Part shown: positions 17,545 through 27,186 of the stretch, piece after piece
Layout: every line of letters begins with the position of its first letter
How positions within the stretch are numbered: position 1 is the first letter of the stretch
Assembly: GCA_963744345.1 (NCBI GenBank)
Contig: CAVUTD010000019.1
Location: 124,001 to 188,000 of the forward strand
Direction: 5' to 3'
DNA from: DASTFP01 sp963744345
GTDB lineage: Bacteria; Verrucomicrobiota; Verrucomicrobiia; Chthoniobacterales; Terrimicrobiaceae
Length of the DNA stretch: 64,000 nt
The notes under the pieces: model-generated
What the model saw: only the letters and a program-made list of their open reading frames with translations
The model's database searches: none
Told to the model about the DNA's origin: nothing
Position numbers and translations under genes: made by a program

Positions 17545-18683
17545 AGCCGGCAGGGACTTCGTATTCGGCGCAGAGCCGGGGATGAGACTTCGGCCAGGGG
17601 TTTGCCGAAGCGGTGAATACTCACGAGCACTCCAATCATGAAGTAGGAGGCGGCGAGATTGGAGCCACCGAAGCTAATGAATGGAAGGGGCATGCCTTTA
17701 TTGGGCAAGAGTGAAGTGGTCACACCGATATTCACGATCGCTTGCAGGGTAATCATCATCACGCAGCCGAAACCAAGCAACATACCGAAACGATCGCGGG
17801 CGTTCATCGCGACGAGAATCCCACAGAGAAAGATCAGTAAGTAACAAAAGACGATGAGTAACGTAACCCGCAATCCCAGTTCCTCTCCAATCATTGGAAA
17901 GATGAAGTCGGTATGTGCGTAAGGAAGGTAGAGCATTTTTTGGCGACCTTCACCGAGACCAAGACCATCAACTCCACCGGAGCCAATGGCAATGAGTCCC
18001 TGGAGTTGCTGGTATCCGCCGCTCGCTTGGTATTCCTCAGGATTGAGGAAGGCGAGCAAGCGGTCGCGGCGCTCGCTGATGTGAGCCGCAAGATACAGAA
18101 TACCAGCCGCTCCCGCGATAAAGATCGGCGCAATCCAGCGCAGCTTCATCCCCCCGATGAACATCATGCAAAGGACCACCGCCCCGATCAACGCGGTATA
18201 GCCGAGATCTTCCTGGCGTGAGATCGGCGCGAGGATGACACCGACGATCGCCATTGGATACAAGAACCCCTTGAAGAAGCGCCCGGAATCCTCGGCGAAC
18301 TTTTCAAACCACCAGGCGACAAAGAACAATACGGCCAGCTTAGCGAGTTCACTCGGCTGAAAGGTTCCGATGCCCAAGTTTATCCAGCGATTCGAGCCGT
18401 TGATCTTGAGCCCGATGGGCGGAACGAAGCAAAGGATAAGAAGCGCAAAGGCTACCGCGAAGAAGAGCCACCATGATTTCTTCCACCAGTGATAATCGAC
18501 CGCGGCGCCAATCAGCGCGCAAAGGAGGGAAACTGCTAACCAGAAGGCTTGGCGCTTAACAAAAAAGTAGATGTCGCCATGGCTCTCCTGGGCGAAAGCA
18601 CTTGTGCTGAAAAGCATGACGATGCCAAGCGCGGTCAGCCCTGCTACCGTCAGCAGAAGAACATAGATGGCATTGCGTTGCAT
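17541..18683 (-). CDS. ftsW: SEDS-family cell division protein FtsW
   Basis: A 380-residue polytopic membrane protein with about ten hydrophobic segments. SEDS family motifs are present: NGSNRWINLGIGTFQPSELA and, near the C-terminus, NKGMPLPFISFGGSN. FtsW is a septal peptidoglycan glycosyltransferase that works with FtsI. Its place between the LysM gene and murG in the dcw cluster supports FtsW over RodA. The N-terminus is short (MQRNAIYVLLLTVAG). Confidence 0.95.
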   Translation of the reverse strand: MQRNAIYVLLLTVAGLTALGIVMLFSTSAFAQESHGDIYFFVKRQAFWLAVSLLCALIGAAVDYHWWKKSWWLFFAVAFALLILCFVPPIGLKINGSNRWINLGIGTFQPSELAKLAVLFFVAWWFEKFAEDSGRFFKGFLYPMAIVGVILAPISRQEDLGYTALIGAVVLCMMFIGGMKLRWIAPIFIAGAAGILYLAAHISERRDRLLAFLNPEEYQASGGYQQLQGLIAIGSGGVDGLGLGEGRQKMLYLPYAHTDFIFPMIGEELGLRVTLLIVFCYLLIFLCGILVAMNARDRFGMLLGFGCVMMITLQAIVNIGVTTSLLPNKGMPLPFISFGGSNLAASYFMIGVLVSIHRFGKPLAEVSSPALRRIRSPCRL

Positions 18684-18740
18684 TTCGAAAACGAGGCGTC
18701 ACGGATGGCGGCAGCCTTAAGGGCAGCAGCTTCTGATGCA

Positions 18741-19631
18741 CTAGTTCTTCTTGGCCGGAATCTTCAGTTTTTGCCCGATCTGAACGCGCGTTGGGTCCTT
18801 GATTTCGTTGATGGCGATTAGCTCATTGTAGCTCACCTTGAGCTTTTTGGCGATGCTGTAGGGGTTGTCGCCCTTGGCGACTACATACGTGTCGCTGTCG
18901 GAGTTTGTAGAGGGCGCTTCGGCCTTGGTTGTCTCGGCCTTGGTTGGTGATGGTTGGGGATGCGCAGGTGCCGGACTGGCGGTCGCCATCGCATGCGGTT
19001 TGCTGGGCACAGCTTTGGCGCTCTCGGGTTTGGGCGGGGCGCTCGGCTGTCCCAAATCGCTTTTGGCGGCGAGGAACGCATGCTTGGCAGCTACCGTAGC
19101 CGGATCTGTCGTCGGCTTGGCGGGTTCGGGTTTTGCCGTGACCCTCTCCGGCGCAGGGATCTTCAAGAGCTGGCCGACCCGGATCATCGAGAAGCTCGTG
19201 ATTCCATTTTCTTTCTCGAGCGACTCAACAGTGACCTTGTAGAGCGCAGCAATGCGGCTGAGGGTATCTCCGGCCTGCACAGAATGCGTTTTGCCGGCCT
19301 TTACGCCAGAGTCTGGCTGCGCGGAGGAGGTCTTTGACGGGGCGACTGCCGCGGACGCGAGGCTCGCGTTCTCACTCTTGGCAGAAGCTTTCGCCGTGGA
19401 GCTTTGCCGAGCCTTGATCGAGTTGAACGCGAACACGCCACCAACGGCGATGACGTGTAGGGCGAGGACGACGATCAAGGCGTGAGAGAACTTCATGTTT
19501 GGCTCTTCGGCGGCGTCGTAGTCCTCTTCCTCATACGCGTTGGAGTCGGCAGCGGTCTTTGCCTGCAACGCTTCGGAGGGAGGCGGCCGTCGCGGTAACC
19601 GCCGAAGAGGCAATTTCAAGAATCTTTTCAT
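18741..19631 (-). CDS. Single-pass membrane protein with two LysM domains, in the dcw cluster
   Basis: From the ATG at 19631 the protein is 296 residues; a longer reading from 19712 would overlap murD. A basic cytoplasmic segment (KRFLKLPLRRLPRRPPP) and an acidic stretch (EEEDYDAAEE) precede one membrane helix (about 52-71, ALIVVLALHVIAVGGVFAF). The outside part has a LysM at about 115-158 (HSVQAGDTLSRIAALYKVTV), a long Ala/Pro/Lys/Thr linker, and a second LysM at the end (DTYVVAKGDNPYSIAKKLKV). LysM binds N-acetylglucosamine chains. It lies between murD (31-base gap) and ftsW (57-base gap), suggesting a wall-binding role at the divisome. Confidence 0.88.
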   Translation of the reverse strand: MKRFLKLPLRRLPRRPPPSEALQAKTAADSNAYEEEDYDAAEEPNMKFSHALIVVLALHVIAVGGVFAFNSIKARQSSTAKASAKSENASLASAAVAPSKTSSAQPDSGVKAGKTHSVQAGDTLSRIAALYKVTVESLEKENGITSFSMIRVGQLLKIPAPERVTAKPEPAKPTTDPATVAAKHAFLAAKSDLGQPSAPPKPESAKAVPSKPHAMATASPAPAHPQPSPTKAETTKAEAPSTNSDSDTYVVAKGDNPYSIAKKLKVSYNELIAINEIKDPTRVQIGQKLKIPAKKN

Positions 19632-19662
19632 TTTCGTGATGTGCGGTTTGGTTGGTTTCTGA

Positions 19663-20979
19663 CTATCTGAGAGCGTGCACGGCCTCCTTGAAGCGGTTGC
19701 CGCGCTCGCCATAATTGCGAAACATGTCGAAAGACGATGTTCCCGGGGAAAGGAGAACGGTGTCGCCAGGGTTGGCGACTTGACGCGCCACTTCGACAGC
19801 TTCCTCGAGCGATGCCGAAACGCGGCAATCCACGCCGCGCCAGGATCGTGTAATACGCTTCTTCATTTCGCCGATTAGGATGGCCACGCGCACGTGTTCC
19901 CGAACGAGCGGCGCGATGGGATCAAATTCAAACCCCTTGTCTTTGCCGCCCGCGATGAGAACTACGGGAGGCGTCTGCGAGAGAATCGCCTTTTCAAGGG
20001 AATCCAAGTTCGTGGCCTTGGAGTCATTAATCCACCGTACGCCCTCAAGCTCCCGAACGAACTCGCAACGGTGGACCGGCGCTGTGTACTCATGGGCAGC
20101 AGCGGCCATGATCTCAAAATCAACTCCCAAAGCCAGCCCGACCCCCAAAGCGGCCATGAGATTTTCCGCATTGTGAAGCCCTGGAAGCCGGGTCGTGCGC
20201 TGATCGAGGACGGGCTCCCCCTGGTATTCGATGATACCATCCCGCACAGAGAAGTCCGCATCCTGAACATAGGCGCTGAAGGTGATCCGCCGCGCTGAGA
20301 GCGCGGGAAGGCTTTCGCGGAAATTAACCACCGCGAAGTCCTCCGCTGTCTGATTCATGAAGATCCGCAGTTTCGCCGTTCGGTATTCGTCCATATCCCG
20401 ATAGCGATCGAGATGATTGGGGCTGAGGTTTAGCCAGACCGAAACGTGAGGGCGAAAGGCATCGATGGTTTCGAGTTGGAAGGAGCTAACTTCGAGCACC
20501 ATCACGTCGAGCTCGTTGCTCTGGCGCACGGCAGTTGCAAACGGCACGCCAATGTTTCCACTTGCGACGGTGCGCACTCCCGAGCCTTGCAGCATGGCAG
20601 TCGTCAGCTCGGTGGTTGTCGTCTTGCCGTTGGTTCCCGTGATGGCGACGACAGGACAAATGCACTCTTCGAAAGCGAGCTCGAGCTCGCCAATGATCGG
20701 CACTCTCTTGCGGAAAACATTCTGAACCAGCGGAACGGCCGGATCGATGCCAGGGCTCAGAACGCAAACATCATACGACCCGGGATCGGTATCCGCCTGG
20801 GTTCCCAAGAGAACCTTGATGCCCTGAGCCTGCAGTCGCGCAGCCTTGGCTTGAATGGCCGGGTTCTCGTCACTATCACAAACCGTAACCTCGGCGCCTT
20901 CCTCGGAGAGGAGGAGTCCGGCGGCCTCTCCGCTGTGGCCCAGTCCCAGAACGACTGCCTTTTTGCCTGAATAAATCAT
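19663..20979 (-). CDS. murD: UDP-N-acetylmuramoylalanine--D-glutamate ligase
   Basis: With the ATG at 20979, whose start overlaps the mraY stop in an ATGA, MurD is 438 residues (MIYSGKKAVVLGLGHSGEAA). A longer open frame to 21450 is only read-through inside mraY. The ATP-binding motif AITGTNGKTTTTEL and the NHLDRY and NDSKATN segments mark the Mur ligase family. It adds D-Glu to UDP-MurNAc-L-Ala in the cytoplasm. Confidence 0.95.
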   Translation of the reverse strand: MIYSGKKAVVLGLGHSGEAAGLLLSEEGAEVTVCDSDENPAIQAKAARLQAQGIKVLLGTQADTDPGSYDVCVLSPGIDPAVPLVQNVFRKRVPIIGELELAFEECICPVVAITGTNGKTTTTELTTAMLQGSGVRTVASGNIGVPFATAVRQSNELDVMVLEVSSFQLETIDAFRPHVSVWLNLSPNHLDRYRDMDEYRTAKLRIFMNQTAEDFAVVNFRESLPALSARRITFSAYVQDADFSVRDGIIEYQGEPVLDQRTTRLPGLHNAENLMAALGVGLALGVDFEIMAAAAHEYTAPVHRCEFVRELEGVRWINDSKATNLDSLEKAILSQTPPVVLIAGGKDKGFEFDPIAPLVREHVRVAILIGEMKKRITRSWRGVDCRVSASLEEAVEVARQVANPGDTVLLSPGTSSFDMFRNYGERGNRFKEAVHALR

Positions 20980-22106
20980 CGCAGCTTTAAAGTTGCCAGT
21001 CCGAGCAAGGCGAAGAGGATCGACATGATCCAGAAGCGCACGATCACGGTGTTCTCTTTCCATCCGCTGAGTTCGAAATGATGGTGGATCGGGGACATTT
21101 TGATGATGCGTCGACCCGTCATCTTGAAACTGGCGACCTGAAGAATCACCGACAACGCCTCCATAACGAAGACGCCGCCCACGATCACGAGAAGAATCTC
21201 CTGCTTGCAGCAGATTGCCACCGCACCCAGCATCCCGCCGATCGCAAGTGAACCGGTGTCGCCCATGAAGACACGCGCGGGATGGGCGTTCCACCAAAGG
21301 AAGCCCAAACAGGAACCGAGTAGCGCGCTGCAAACAACAGCTACTTCCCCTGAGTACGGCACGTAAGGGATCTGAAGATATTCGGCCGCGCGCGCATTGC
21401 CTGCCAGATAGGCAAGCGCGGTATATGCAGCGGCAACTGTTGCCGTGCAACCGGTAGCCAACCCGTCCAGACCATCGGTGAGGTTCACCGCGTTGGAGGT
21501 GCCGACGATCACCAGCAGGTAAAAGACGAAAGTAAACCAGCCGAGGCTGAAGATGATGGGCTCCTTAAAAAAAGGGATGTAGAGTTGTTTGGCCAATTCG
21601 GCCAGTCTCGGGTTGGTAAGAAAGAAAACGGTGAAGAGGCCAGCGAGAACGCATTGGAGGCCAAACTTCAGCCCGCGACTAATCCCTTTGGAATCTCTCT
21701 TGGTGACTTTGAGCCAGTCATCATAAAGGCCGACGCATCCTAGAAAAACCGTGCTAAAGAGAACCACCCACACAAGCGGATTTTCCGGCCTCGCCCACAA
21801 GAGCGTGGAGATAAGGATCGACGCGATGATGAGCACTCCCCCCATGGTAGGAGTTCCCTTCTTCGCTCCGTGAAGTTCGAAGAGCTTATTGACTTCCTCC
21901 TTTGTGCGTATGGGCTGGCCGAACTTGAGCGAGATGAGGCGCCGGATCGTCCAGTTCCCGAAGATGATCGAGATCAGGAACGCGGTGGCGGCGGCGCAGA
22001 TAGCGCGAAAAGTGATATAGCTAAAGACGTTGAGTGCCTTGAAAAAGTCACTTTCGTAGCCCATTTTGCGAGCCCATTCGCCAAGTTCGTAGAGATAATA
22101 AAGCAT
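20976..22106 (-). CDS. mraY: Phospho-MurNAc-pentapeptide transferase MraY
   Basis: A 376-residue polytopic membrane enzyme that makes lipid I from UDP-MurNAc-pentapeptide and undecaprenyl phosphate. Visible signatures are KKGTPTMGGVLII, the catalytic aspartate regions (GLYDDWLKV, NLTDGLDGLATG) and the His-rich SPIHHHFELSGW. Starts at MLYYLYELGEWARKMGY, overlapping the murF stop by 1 base; ends in an ATGA overlap with murD. Standard dcw placement. Confidence 0.96.
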   Translation of the reverse strand: MLYYLYELGEWARKMGYESDFFKALNVFSYITFRAICAAATAFLISIIFGNWTIRRLISLKFGQPIRTKEEVNKLFELHGAKKGTPTMGGVLIIASILISTLLWARPENPLVWVVLFSTVFLGCVGLYDDWLKVTKRDSKGISRGLKFGLQCVLAGLFTVFFLTNPRLAELAKQLYIPFFKEPIIFSLGWFTFVFYLLVIVGTSNAVNLTDGLDGLATGCTATVAAAYTALAYLAGNARAAEYLQIPYVPYSGEVAVVCSALLGSCLGFLWWNAHPARVFMGDTGSLAIGGMLGAVAICCKQEILLVIVGGVFVMEALSVILQVASFKMTGRRIIKMSPIHHHFELSGWKENTVIVRFWIMSILFALLGLATLKLR

Positions 22107-23467
22107 CAGAGGGCTTCGATGACGCGCTCCATCCTTGCGGCGCGACTACCCTTGATCAGGACAACGTCGCCCTCCTGAGCAAGCTCGCGAAGCACGTCCG
22201 CGGCTGCGACAGTATCCCGCGTAGCGTGTACTTCCGTCAGCCCTGCGGCGCGTGCCGTTTCTGAGAGTGGCATGGTCTCGGAGCCCACAGCGATGAGGGC
22301 ATCCACAATTCTTGCGGCATTGCGTCCCACCCGCTGGTAACCGGCGGTTGCATGTTCACCCAGTTCGCCCATGCGCCCCAGCACTGCGATGCGTCGGCCC
22401 TTGACCGGCAGTGAGCCGAGGGTGTCCAGCGCGGCGTCCATGGAGTCCGGATTTGCGTTGTAGGTGTCATCGAGCAGAGTGACGCCTCGAACGATGCGGC
22501 GCGTGAGTCTGCCTCCGGCGAGGCGGGCTGCGGCGAGTCCTTCGGCACATTCTTCTAGTCGAAGCCCGAGTGCGAGCCCCGCCGCGATTGCCAGCAGCGC
22601 ATTGCGCACCATGTGTTCGCCAGGAGCGGCTACGCTAGCGCGAACCGTTTCGTCACCAGCATGGACGGTGAACCGACAGCCTTCAGCGCTCATCTCGATG
22701 TTCGAGGCGGTGACTTCGCCAGAAGAAAGCCCGGTTGTTATCACGCGGGCAGCGGTCCGACTCGCAATCGGCACTGCGAATTTGTCTTCGGCCGGAAGAA
22801 TCACACAGCCGTTGCAGCCAACCGCCTCAACCAACGCACCCTTTTCGGCGGCGATCGCCTCTCGGGAGCCCATATATTCGATGTGAGCGAGTCCGACGTT
22901 CGTTATGATCGCAAGATCGGGCCGCGCCAGTTTCGCCAGTGGGGCGATCTCTCCCGGATGGTTCATGCCGATCTCCCACACTGCGGCATCGTCCGTGACT
23001 GAGGCGGAGAGAATTGAAAGCGGAAGACCGATCTGGTTATTAAGATTGCCTTCGCTTTTGACCACTCGGAAGCGCACCGAAAGAACACTGGCGGTAAAGT
23101 CCTTGGTGCTGGTTTTCCCGCTGCTTCCGGTGACACACACCACTTTCAAGGCGAGACGATCGCGCCAAGCCTCGGCCAATCGGTGGAGCGCAGCAAGGGT
23201 GTCGCTTACCCGAATCACCGGGAAATCTGCGGGAAGTTCAGAGGGAGGATTGTCGAGGATTGCGCCCGCTGCCCCTTTTTCGGCGGCAGCTCGGCCGTAC
23301 GCATTGCCATCATGATTTTCCCCGCGCAAAGCGAGGTAAAGATCGCCCGGAATCAGAGTGCGCGTATCCTTTGAAATTCGGCGCACCGTTTGCGAAGGGC
23401 TGGCGCCGTGCAGGACGCCTCCGCACATGTCCGCAACTTCGGCAAGTGTCACGGCGTCCACGATCAA
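22106..23467 (-). CDS. murF: UDP-MurNAc-tripeptide--D-Ala-D-Ala ligase
   Basis: A 453-residue Mur ligase. The ATP-binding loop VVCVTGSSGKTSTKDFTASV, the NNQIGLPLSIL segment and the LDDTYNANPDSMDAAL motif identify MurF, which adds D-Ala-D-Ala made by Ddl. The start overlaps the murE stop by 4 bases and the stop touches mraY by 1 base. Length is typical. Confidence 0.95.
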   Translation of the reverse strand: MIVDAVTLAEVADMCGGVLHGASPSQTVRRISKDTRTLIPGDLYLALRGENHDGNAYGRAAAEKGAAGAILDNPPSELPADFPVIRVSDTLAALHRLAEAWRDRLALKVVCVTGSSGKTSTKDFTASVLSVRFRVVKSEGNLNNQIGLPLSILSASVTDDAAVWEIGMNHPGEIAPLAKLARPDLAIITNVGLAHIEYMGSREAIAAEKGALVEAVGCNGCVILPAEDKFAVPIASRTAARVITTGLSSGEVTASNIEMSAEGCRFTVHAGDETVRASVAAPGEHMVRNALLAIAAGLALGLRLEECAEGLAAARLAGGRLTRRIVRGVTLLDDTYNANPDSMDAALDTLGSLPVKGRRIAVLGRMGELGEHATAGYQRVGRNAARIVDALIAVGSETMPLSETARAAGLTEVHATRDTVAAADVLRELAQEGDVVLIKGSRAARMERVIEAL

Positions 23468-25029
23468 GAGTCCCTCCGGGATTTGGACGCCGGATGATGC
23501 GGTGCGCTTCGGTCGACGGAGACATCCTCGTCCTTGAGATAGTCTTTTTCGTTATCAACGCGTCTGTCTTCAATGGCCCGAAGAGCAACGGCGCAGTCAT
23601 CGAAGGGGATCTTGCGGTCTGCGAACTCCTGGTAGTTTTCGTGGCCCTTACCCGCAATCAGGATGATATCGCCGGGGGCCGCGAGCCTGACGGCTTTCCG
23701 AATAGCTTCCGTCCTGTCAGGGATCTCTTCATAACGATTCGCGCGAAGCCCTGCCCTCATTTCCGAAATGATCCGAAGAGGATCCTCACTGCGGGGATTA
23801 TCCGATGTCAGAATTGACCAGTCGGAGAATTCTTCTGATGCCGCGGCCATCAGCGGGCGCTTGGCGCGGTCGCGGTCGCCCCCACATCCGAAAACGGTGA
23901 TGAGGCGGTTTGCTTTGAACGCTTGCAGTGCTCGAAGCACATTGCGCAAGGCATCTTCGGTGTGCGCATAGTCCACGAACACCTGGAAACTTCTCTTTGC
24001 CGGAACACGTTGCAGGCGACCAGGAATTTGGGGAGCGCTGGCGATGGCGGCGACGGCGGCCCGGAGCTCCATCCCCAGCGAAGCCGCGGCGGCGAGGGCC
24101 GCCAACGAATTGTAGATATTGAAAGAGCCGATCAAAGGCAGGCGGACGAGGTAGCTGCGTCCCCGCGCCTCCAGGTGATAAGAACACCCAGTCGCGTCGA
24201 AGTGCACGTCGGATGCCCGAAAATCGCAGCCCACCCGTTGACCATAGGTGACGGTCGTGATCTTCTTTTTCAAGCGTTCGCTGAGGAGATGCCCGTAGCG
24301 GTCATCGATATTGACGACGGCGCGTCCTTTTTTCTTCTTCTGCTTGCCAAGGCCTTCAAAGAGACTCGCCTTCGCTTCGAAGTATTGCTCCATGGTCCCG
24401 TGATAATCGAGATGGTCTTGAGTCAAATTTGTGAAGACGGCGACTTCGAAATCAATCGCGTGCGTGCGATGCTGAGCAAGGGCATGGCTGGAGACCTCCA
24501 TCGCCACTGCCTTGTTGCCTGCATTGAGCATTTCCTCCAGGAGTTCCTGGAGATCGAGCGACTCGGGAGTAGTGCGCGGAGCATCCCTCTCGCTATCGCC
24601 TACGCAGTATTTGACAGTTCCAATGAGGCCGCAACGGCGCTGATCGGCGTCCAGGAGGTGCTTAACGAGGAAGGCGGTGGTTGTCTTGCCATTGGTTCCG
24701 GTAACTCCCATGACCTTGAGTTTGTCAGCTGGATGACCGTGAAAGGCAGCGGCCATGTCGGCCATGGCGGCGCGCGCATCGGGCACGCGAATAAAAGGCG
24801 ACGCGCAGGCCGGTAAGGCAGCGTCAGAGACGATGGCAACCGCCCCTTTTTCAACGGCCTGCGCGACAAACTGGGCGCCGTGGGTCCGAGCGCCTCGCAA
24901 GGCGAAAAACAGCGTCCCCGGCGCGGCCCGCCGCGAATCATAGCAAAGCGATTCAATCCGGGTGTGCGGTTCCGCGCTCGATTCAAAAAATTCGGTGGCG
25001 TCAAGAAGCTTCAAAAGAGATTCGCTCAC
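23464..25029 (-). CDS. murE: UDP-MurNAc-dipeptide--meso-DAP ligase
   Basis: A 521-residue MurE. VMGVTGTNGKTTTAFLVKHL is the ATP-binding loop; TPESLDLQELL, the MEVSSHALAQHRT motif and VFTNLTQDHLDYHGTMEQYF follow. The specificity motif reads SDNPRSEDP: DNPR is the form associated with meso-diaminopimelate in well-studied MurE enzymes, so the wall is predicted to be DAP-type. The C-terminal 30 residues form an extra charged tail (NEKDYLKDEDVSVDRSAP) beyond the usual end. It abuts ftsI with a 1-base overlap. Confidence 0.95.
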   Translation of the reverse strand: MSESLLKLLDATEFFESSAEPHTRIESLCYDSRRAAPGTLFFALRGARTHGAQFVAQAVEKGAVAIVSDAALPACASPFIRVPDARAAMADMAAAFHGHPADKLKVMGVTGTNGKTTTAFLVKHLLDADQRRCGLIGTVKYCVGDSERDAPRTTPESLDLQELLEEMLNAGNKAVAMEVSSHALAQHRTHAIDFEVAVFTNLTQDHLDYHGTMEQYFEAKASLFEGLGKQKKKKGRAVVNIDDRYGHLLSERLKKKITTVTYGQRVGCDFRASDVHFDATGCSYHLEARGRSYLVRLPLIGSFNIYNSLAALAAAASLGMELRAAVAAIASAPQIPGRLQRVPAKRSFQVFVDYAHTEDALRNVLRALQAFKANRLITVFGCGGDRDRAKRPLMAAASEEFSDWSILTSDNPRSEDPLRIISEMRAGLRANRYEEIPDRTEAIRKAVRLAAPGDIILIAGKGHENYQEFADRKIPFDDCAVALRAIEDRRVDNEKDYLKDEDVSVDRSAPHHPASKSRRDS

Positions 25030-26807
25030 TATCGGAATTTCGTAGCATCGCTTTGCCGCAGCGCAACCGGAACACTCGGTGTAGCGCTGGGTGCCGGCAC
25101 GAGATCGAGGTAGCGTGCGGCTTTCTCGGCGACGCGCGAAAAAACGGGTGCTGCGACCAAGCCTCCGTAGTTCAAACCCGAACTAAGCTTGGCGTCGTCA
25201 ATCAGGATAAGACAGACAAACCGGGGGTTTTCTGCGGGCATGTAGCCTACAAAGGAGACGACATACTCTCCTGGGGCATAGCCGCCGCGAGGATCGACCT
25301 TTTGCGCGGTCCCCGTCTTACCGGCAACGGCGAAGCCGCTGACACGGGCCAAGGCAGCCGTGCCACGTTCGCTGACAACTTCCGTGAGTGCTTGGTTGAC
25401 GAAGCGGGCGGTTGTCTGCGGGATGACTTCCCGCACGATTTCCGGCTTCATGGAAAGGATCGGCCGACCGTCGCGGTCCTGAATTGACTTAACAATTTGC
25501 GGTCGCATGAGCTTTCCGCCATTGGCGATGACCGACATGCCCATGAGCATCTGCAGCGGAGTCACTGCCACGGATTGACCCATTGGCATACGCGTAATTG
25601 TAAGCCGGTCCCAGCGCGGAGGGGGATGAACCAGCCCGGGTATTTCTCCGGGTAGCGCGATGCCAGTACGCTCGCCAAAGCCGAAACGGCGCACGTACTC
25701 GTAGAACTTATCGTCTCCGATCATCAAGGCCATCTTTGCCGAGCCGATATTGGACGATTTCATCAAGATATCATGAACGCTCATCTGCCCGTAGCCGTGG
25801 TGATCGCGAAGAATGCGGCCACCATAGGAAAAAGCGCCATTTTCGCAGTAGATGAGCGTCTTGGGGCTGACGACGCGTTCATTGAGCGCAGCAGAAGCGA
25901 CCACGATTTTGAACGTGGATCCGGGCTCAACCATGTCGAAAATGGCCCGGTTCTTCATTTCTTCTGGCTTGGCGGCGTTCATCTGATTGAGATCAAACGT
26001 CGGCCGGCTCGTCATCGCCAGGATCTCGCCGGTATTGGGATCGACAATGATTCCGGTCGCATTGTCAGGCCTCAGTTCCTCGAAAGCGCTGTCGAGCTCC
26101 GCTTCCAATATCGCCTGCAAGCTCATGTCGATCGTCAGCTGAACGTTCATGCCGTGCCGGGGCATTTCTTCCTGACCGCGGTAAATGACGATCTCGCGTC
26201 CGGTGCGGTCGCGTTCGATATGGCGAAAGCCGTCGATGCCGCGGAGGTAGTTTTCCATGCTTCTTTCGATGCCCTCCACGCCGACGAGATTTTCATCATT
26301 GGGATCCTTGCGGCCGAGGAAGCCAAGCACGTGACTGAGCAAAGGCCCATTCGGATAAGTTCGCGTGCTATTTTGGTGAAGGTATATTCCGCGAAGTGAT
26401 TTCTCCTGCATGGCTCGCTGCAAGGCGAGAGCCTTCTCTTCTTCAAGATCTTGGAGCAGAACCTTGTACTTGCTGCGTGTCTGAAGTTCTTGCTCAAGGG
26501 TAGCTTTCGGCAAGCCAAGAAATGGAGCGGCGATAGCGGCCAGCCCTTCGGTATTCTTTACATGAGAGCCGTCCACGACCACCTTCCGAACGGGAATGTT
26601 GGCCGCAAGGATTTCTCCGTTGCGGTCCAGGATCATCCCGCGATGCGCCGGGGCGACGAGTCGGATCGAGTGCTTCTGGGCCGCTAACGCCGAATATTCG
26701 TCATGCTTTGCGAGCTGGAGATCGATCAGACGGGCCGAAAAGCCGGTAAAGACGATCCCGACAAACCCGCAGGCGATGCTCGCTCGGCGTCGTTCCTTCC
26801 ATCTCAC
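25029..26807 (-). CDS. ftsI: Septal transpeptidase FtsI (class B PBP)
   Basis: A 592-residue class B penicillin-binding protein. An N-terminal membrane anchor (about 10-28) is followed by the pedestal domain (HRGMILDRNGEILAANI) and the transpeptidase domain with all three motifs: STFK in MVEPGSTFKIVVASA, SSN in MKSSNIGSAKMAL, and KTG in AVAGKTGTAQKVDP. No PASTA domain is present. It crosslinks septal peptidoglycan in partnership with FtsW. It lies between ftsL-like (4-base overlap) and murE. Confidence 0.96.
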   Translation of the reverse strand: MRWKERRRASIACGFVGIVFTGFSARLIDLQLAKHDEYSALAAQKHSIRLVAPAHRGMILDRNGEILAANIPVRKVVVDGSHVKNTEGLAAIAAPFLGLPKATLEQELQTRSKYKVLLQDLEEEKALALQRAMQEKSLRGIYLHQNSTRTYPNGPLLSHVLGFLGRKDPNDENLVGVEGIERSMENYLRGIDGFRHIERDRTGREIVIYRGQEEMPRHGMNVQLTIDMSLQAILEAELDSAFEELRPDNATGIIVDPNTGEILAMTSRPTFDLNQMNAAKPEEMKNRAIFDMVEPGSTFKIVVASAALNERVVSPKTLIYCENGAFSYGGRILRDHHGYGQMSVHDILMKSSNIGSAKMALMIGDDKFYEYVRRFGFGERTGIALPGEIPGLVHPPPRWDRLTITRMPMGQSVAVTPLQMLMGMSVIANGGKLMRPQIVKSIQDRDGRPILSMKPEIVREVIPQTTARFVNQALTEVVSERGTAALARVSGFAVAGKTGTAQKVDPRGGYAPGEYVVSFVGYMPAENPRFVCLILIDDAKLSSGLNYGGLVAAPVFSRVAEKAARYLDLVPAPSATPSVPVALRQSDATKFR

Positions 26808-27178
26808 TGACGAAACCTTTCGTTGGCGGCTGTGCGCAACACGCCGTCTTTCTCAGCTGTCATCGGCTGGCCGATGCGGGCAATGCAGTGATCCTGGATT
26901 GGCTGCAAGGCGATGAGGGACTGGTTAAGCTTTCGCTGCAGTTCGGCGCGTGAAGAGAGGGTTGAAATCCTGGCCAGCAGCACCTCATTGTGCGCGCGCA
27001 CATCACGGATCTGACGTTCGATCTCGCGAGTCTGCTCGCCAAGAAAGTGCTGCTGGTTTTTGATGGAAACGAAGAGCAGGCCGCAACACGCCACAAACGA
27101 CGCAAGCATGAGCCATTTGAAAAGTGGAGCGATATGGATGGGGTTGACGTATTTGCGGTGGTTCTCGATGGGGGTCAT
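26804..27178 (-). CDS. ftsL: FtsL-like bitopic division protein
   Basis: From the ATG at 27178 this is 124 residues; longer readings run back into rsmH. A short cytoplasmic tail is followed by one membrane helix (about 20-38, WLMLASFVACCGLLFVSI) and a coiled coil (about 42-85, GEQTREIERQIRDVRAHNEV). Sequence similarity to known FtsL is weak, as usual for this family; the call rests on topology, size and position between rsmH (8-base gap) and ftsI (4-base overlap). FtsL joins FtsB and FtsQ to activate FtsW-FtsI. Confidence 0.75.
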   Translation of the reverse strand: MTPIENHRKYVNPIHIAPLFKWLMLASFVACCGLLFVSIKNQQHFLGEQTREIERQIRDVRAHNEVLLARISTLSSRAELQRKLNQSLIALQPIQDHCIARIGQPMTAEKDGVLRTAANERFRQ

Positions 27179-27186
27179 GGCAGGAA

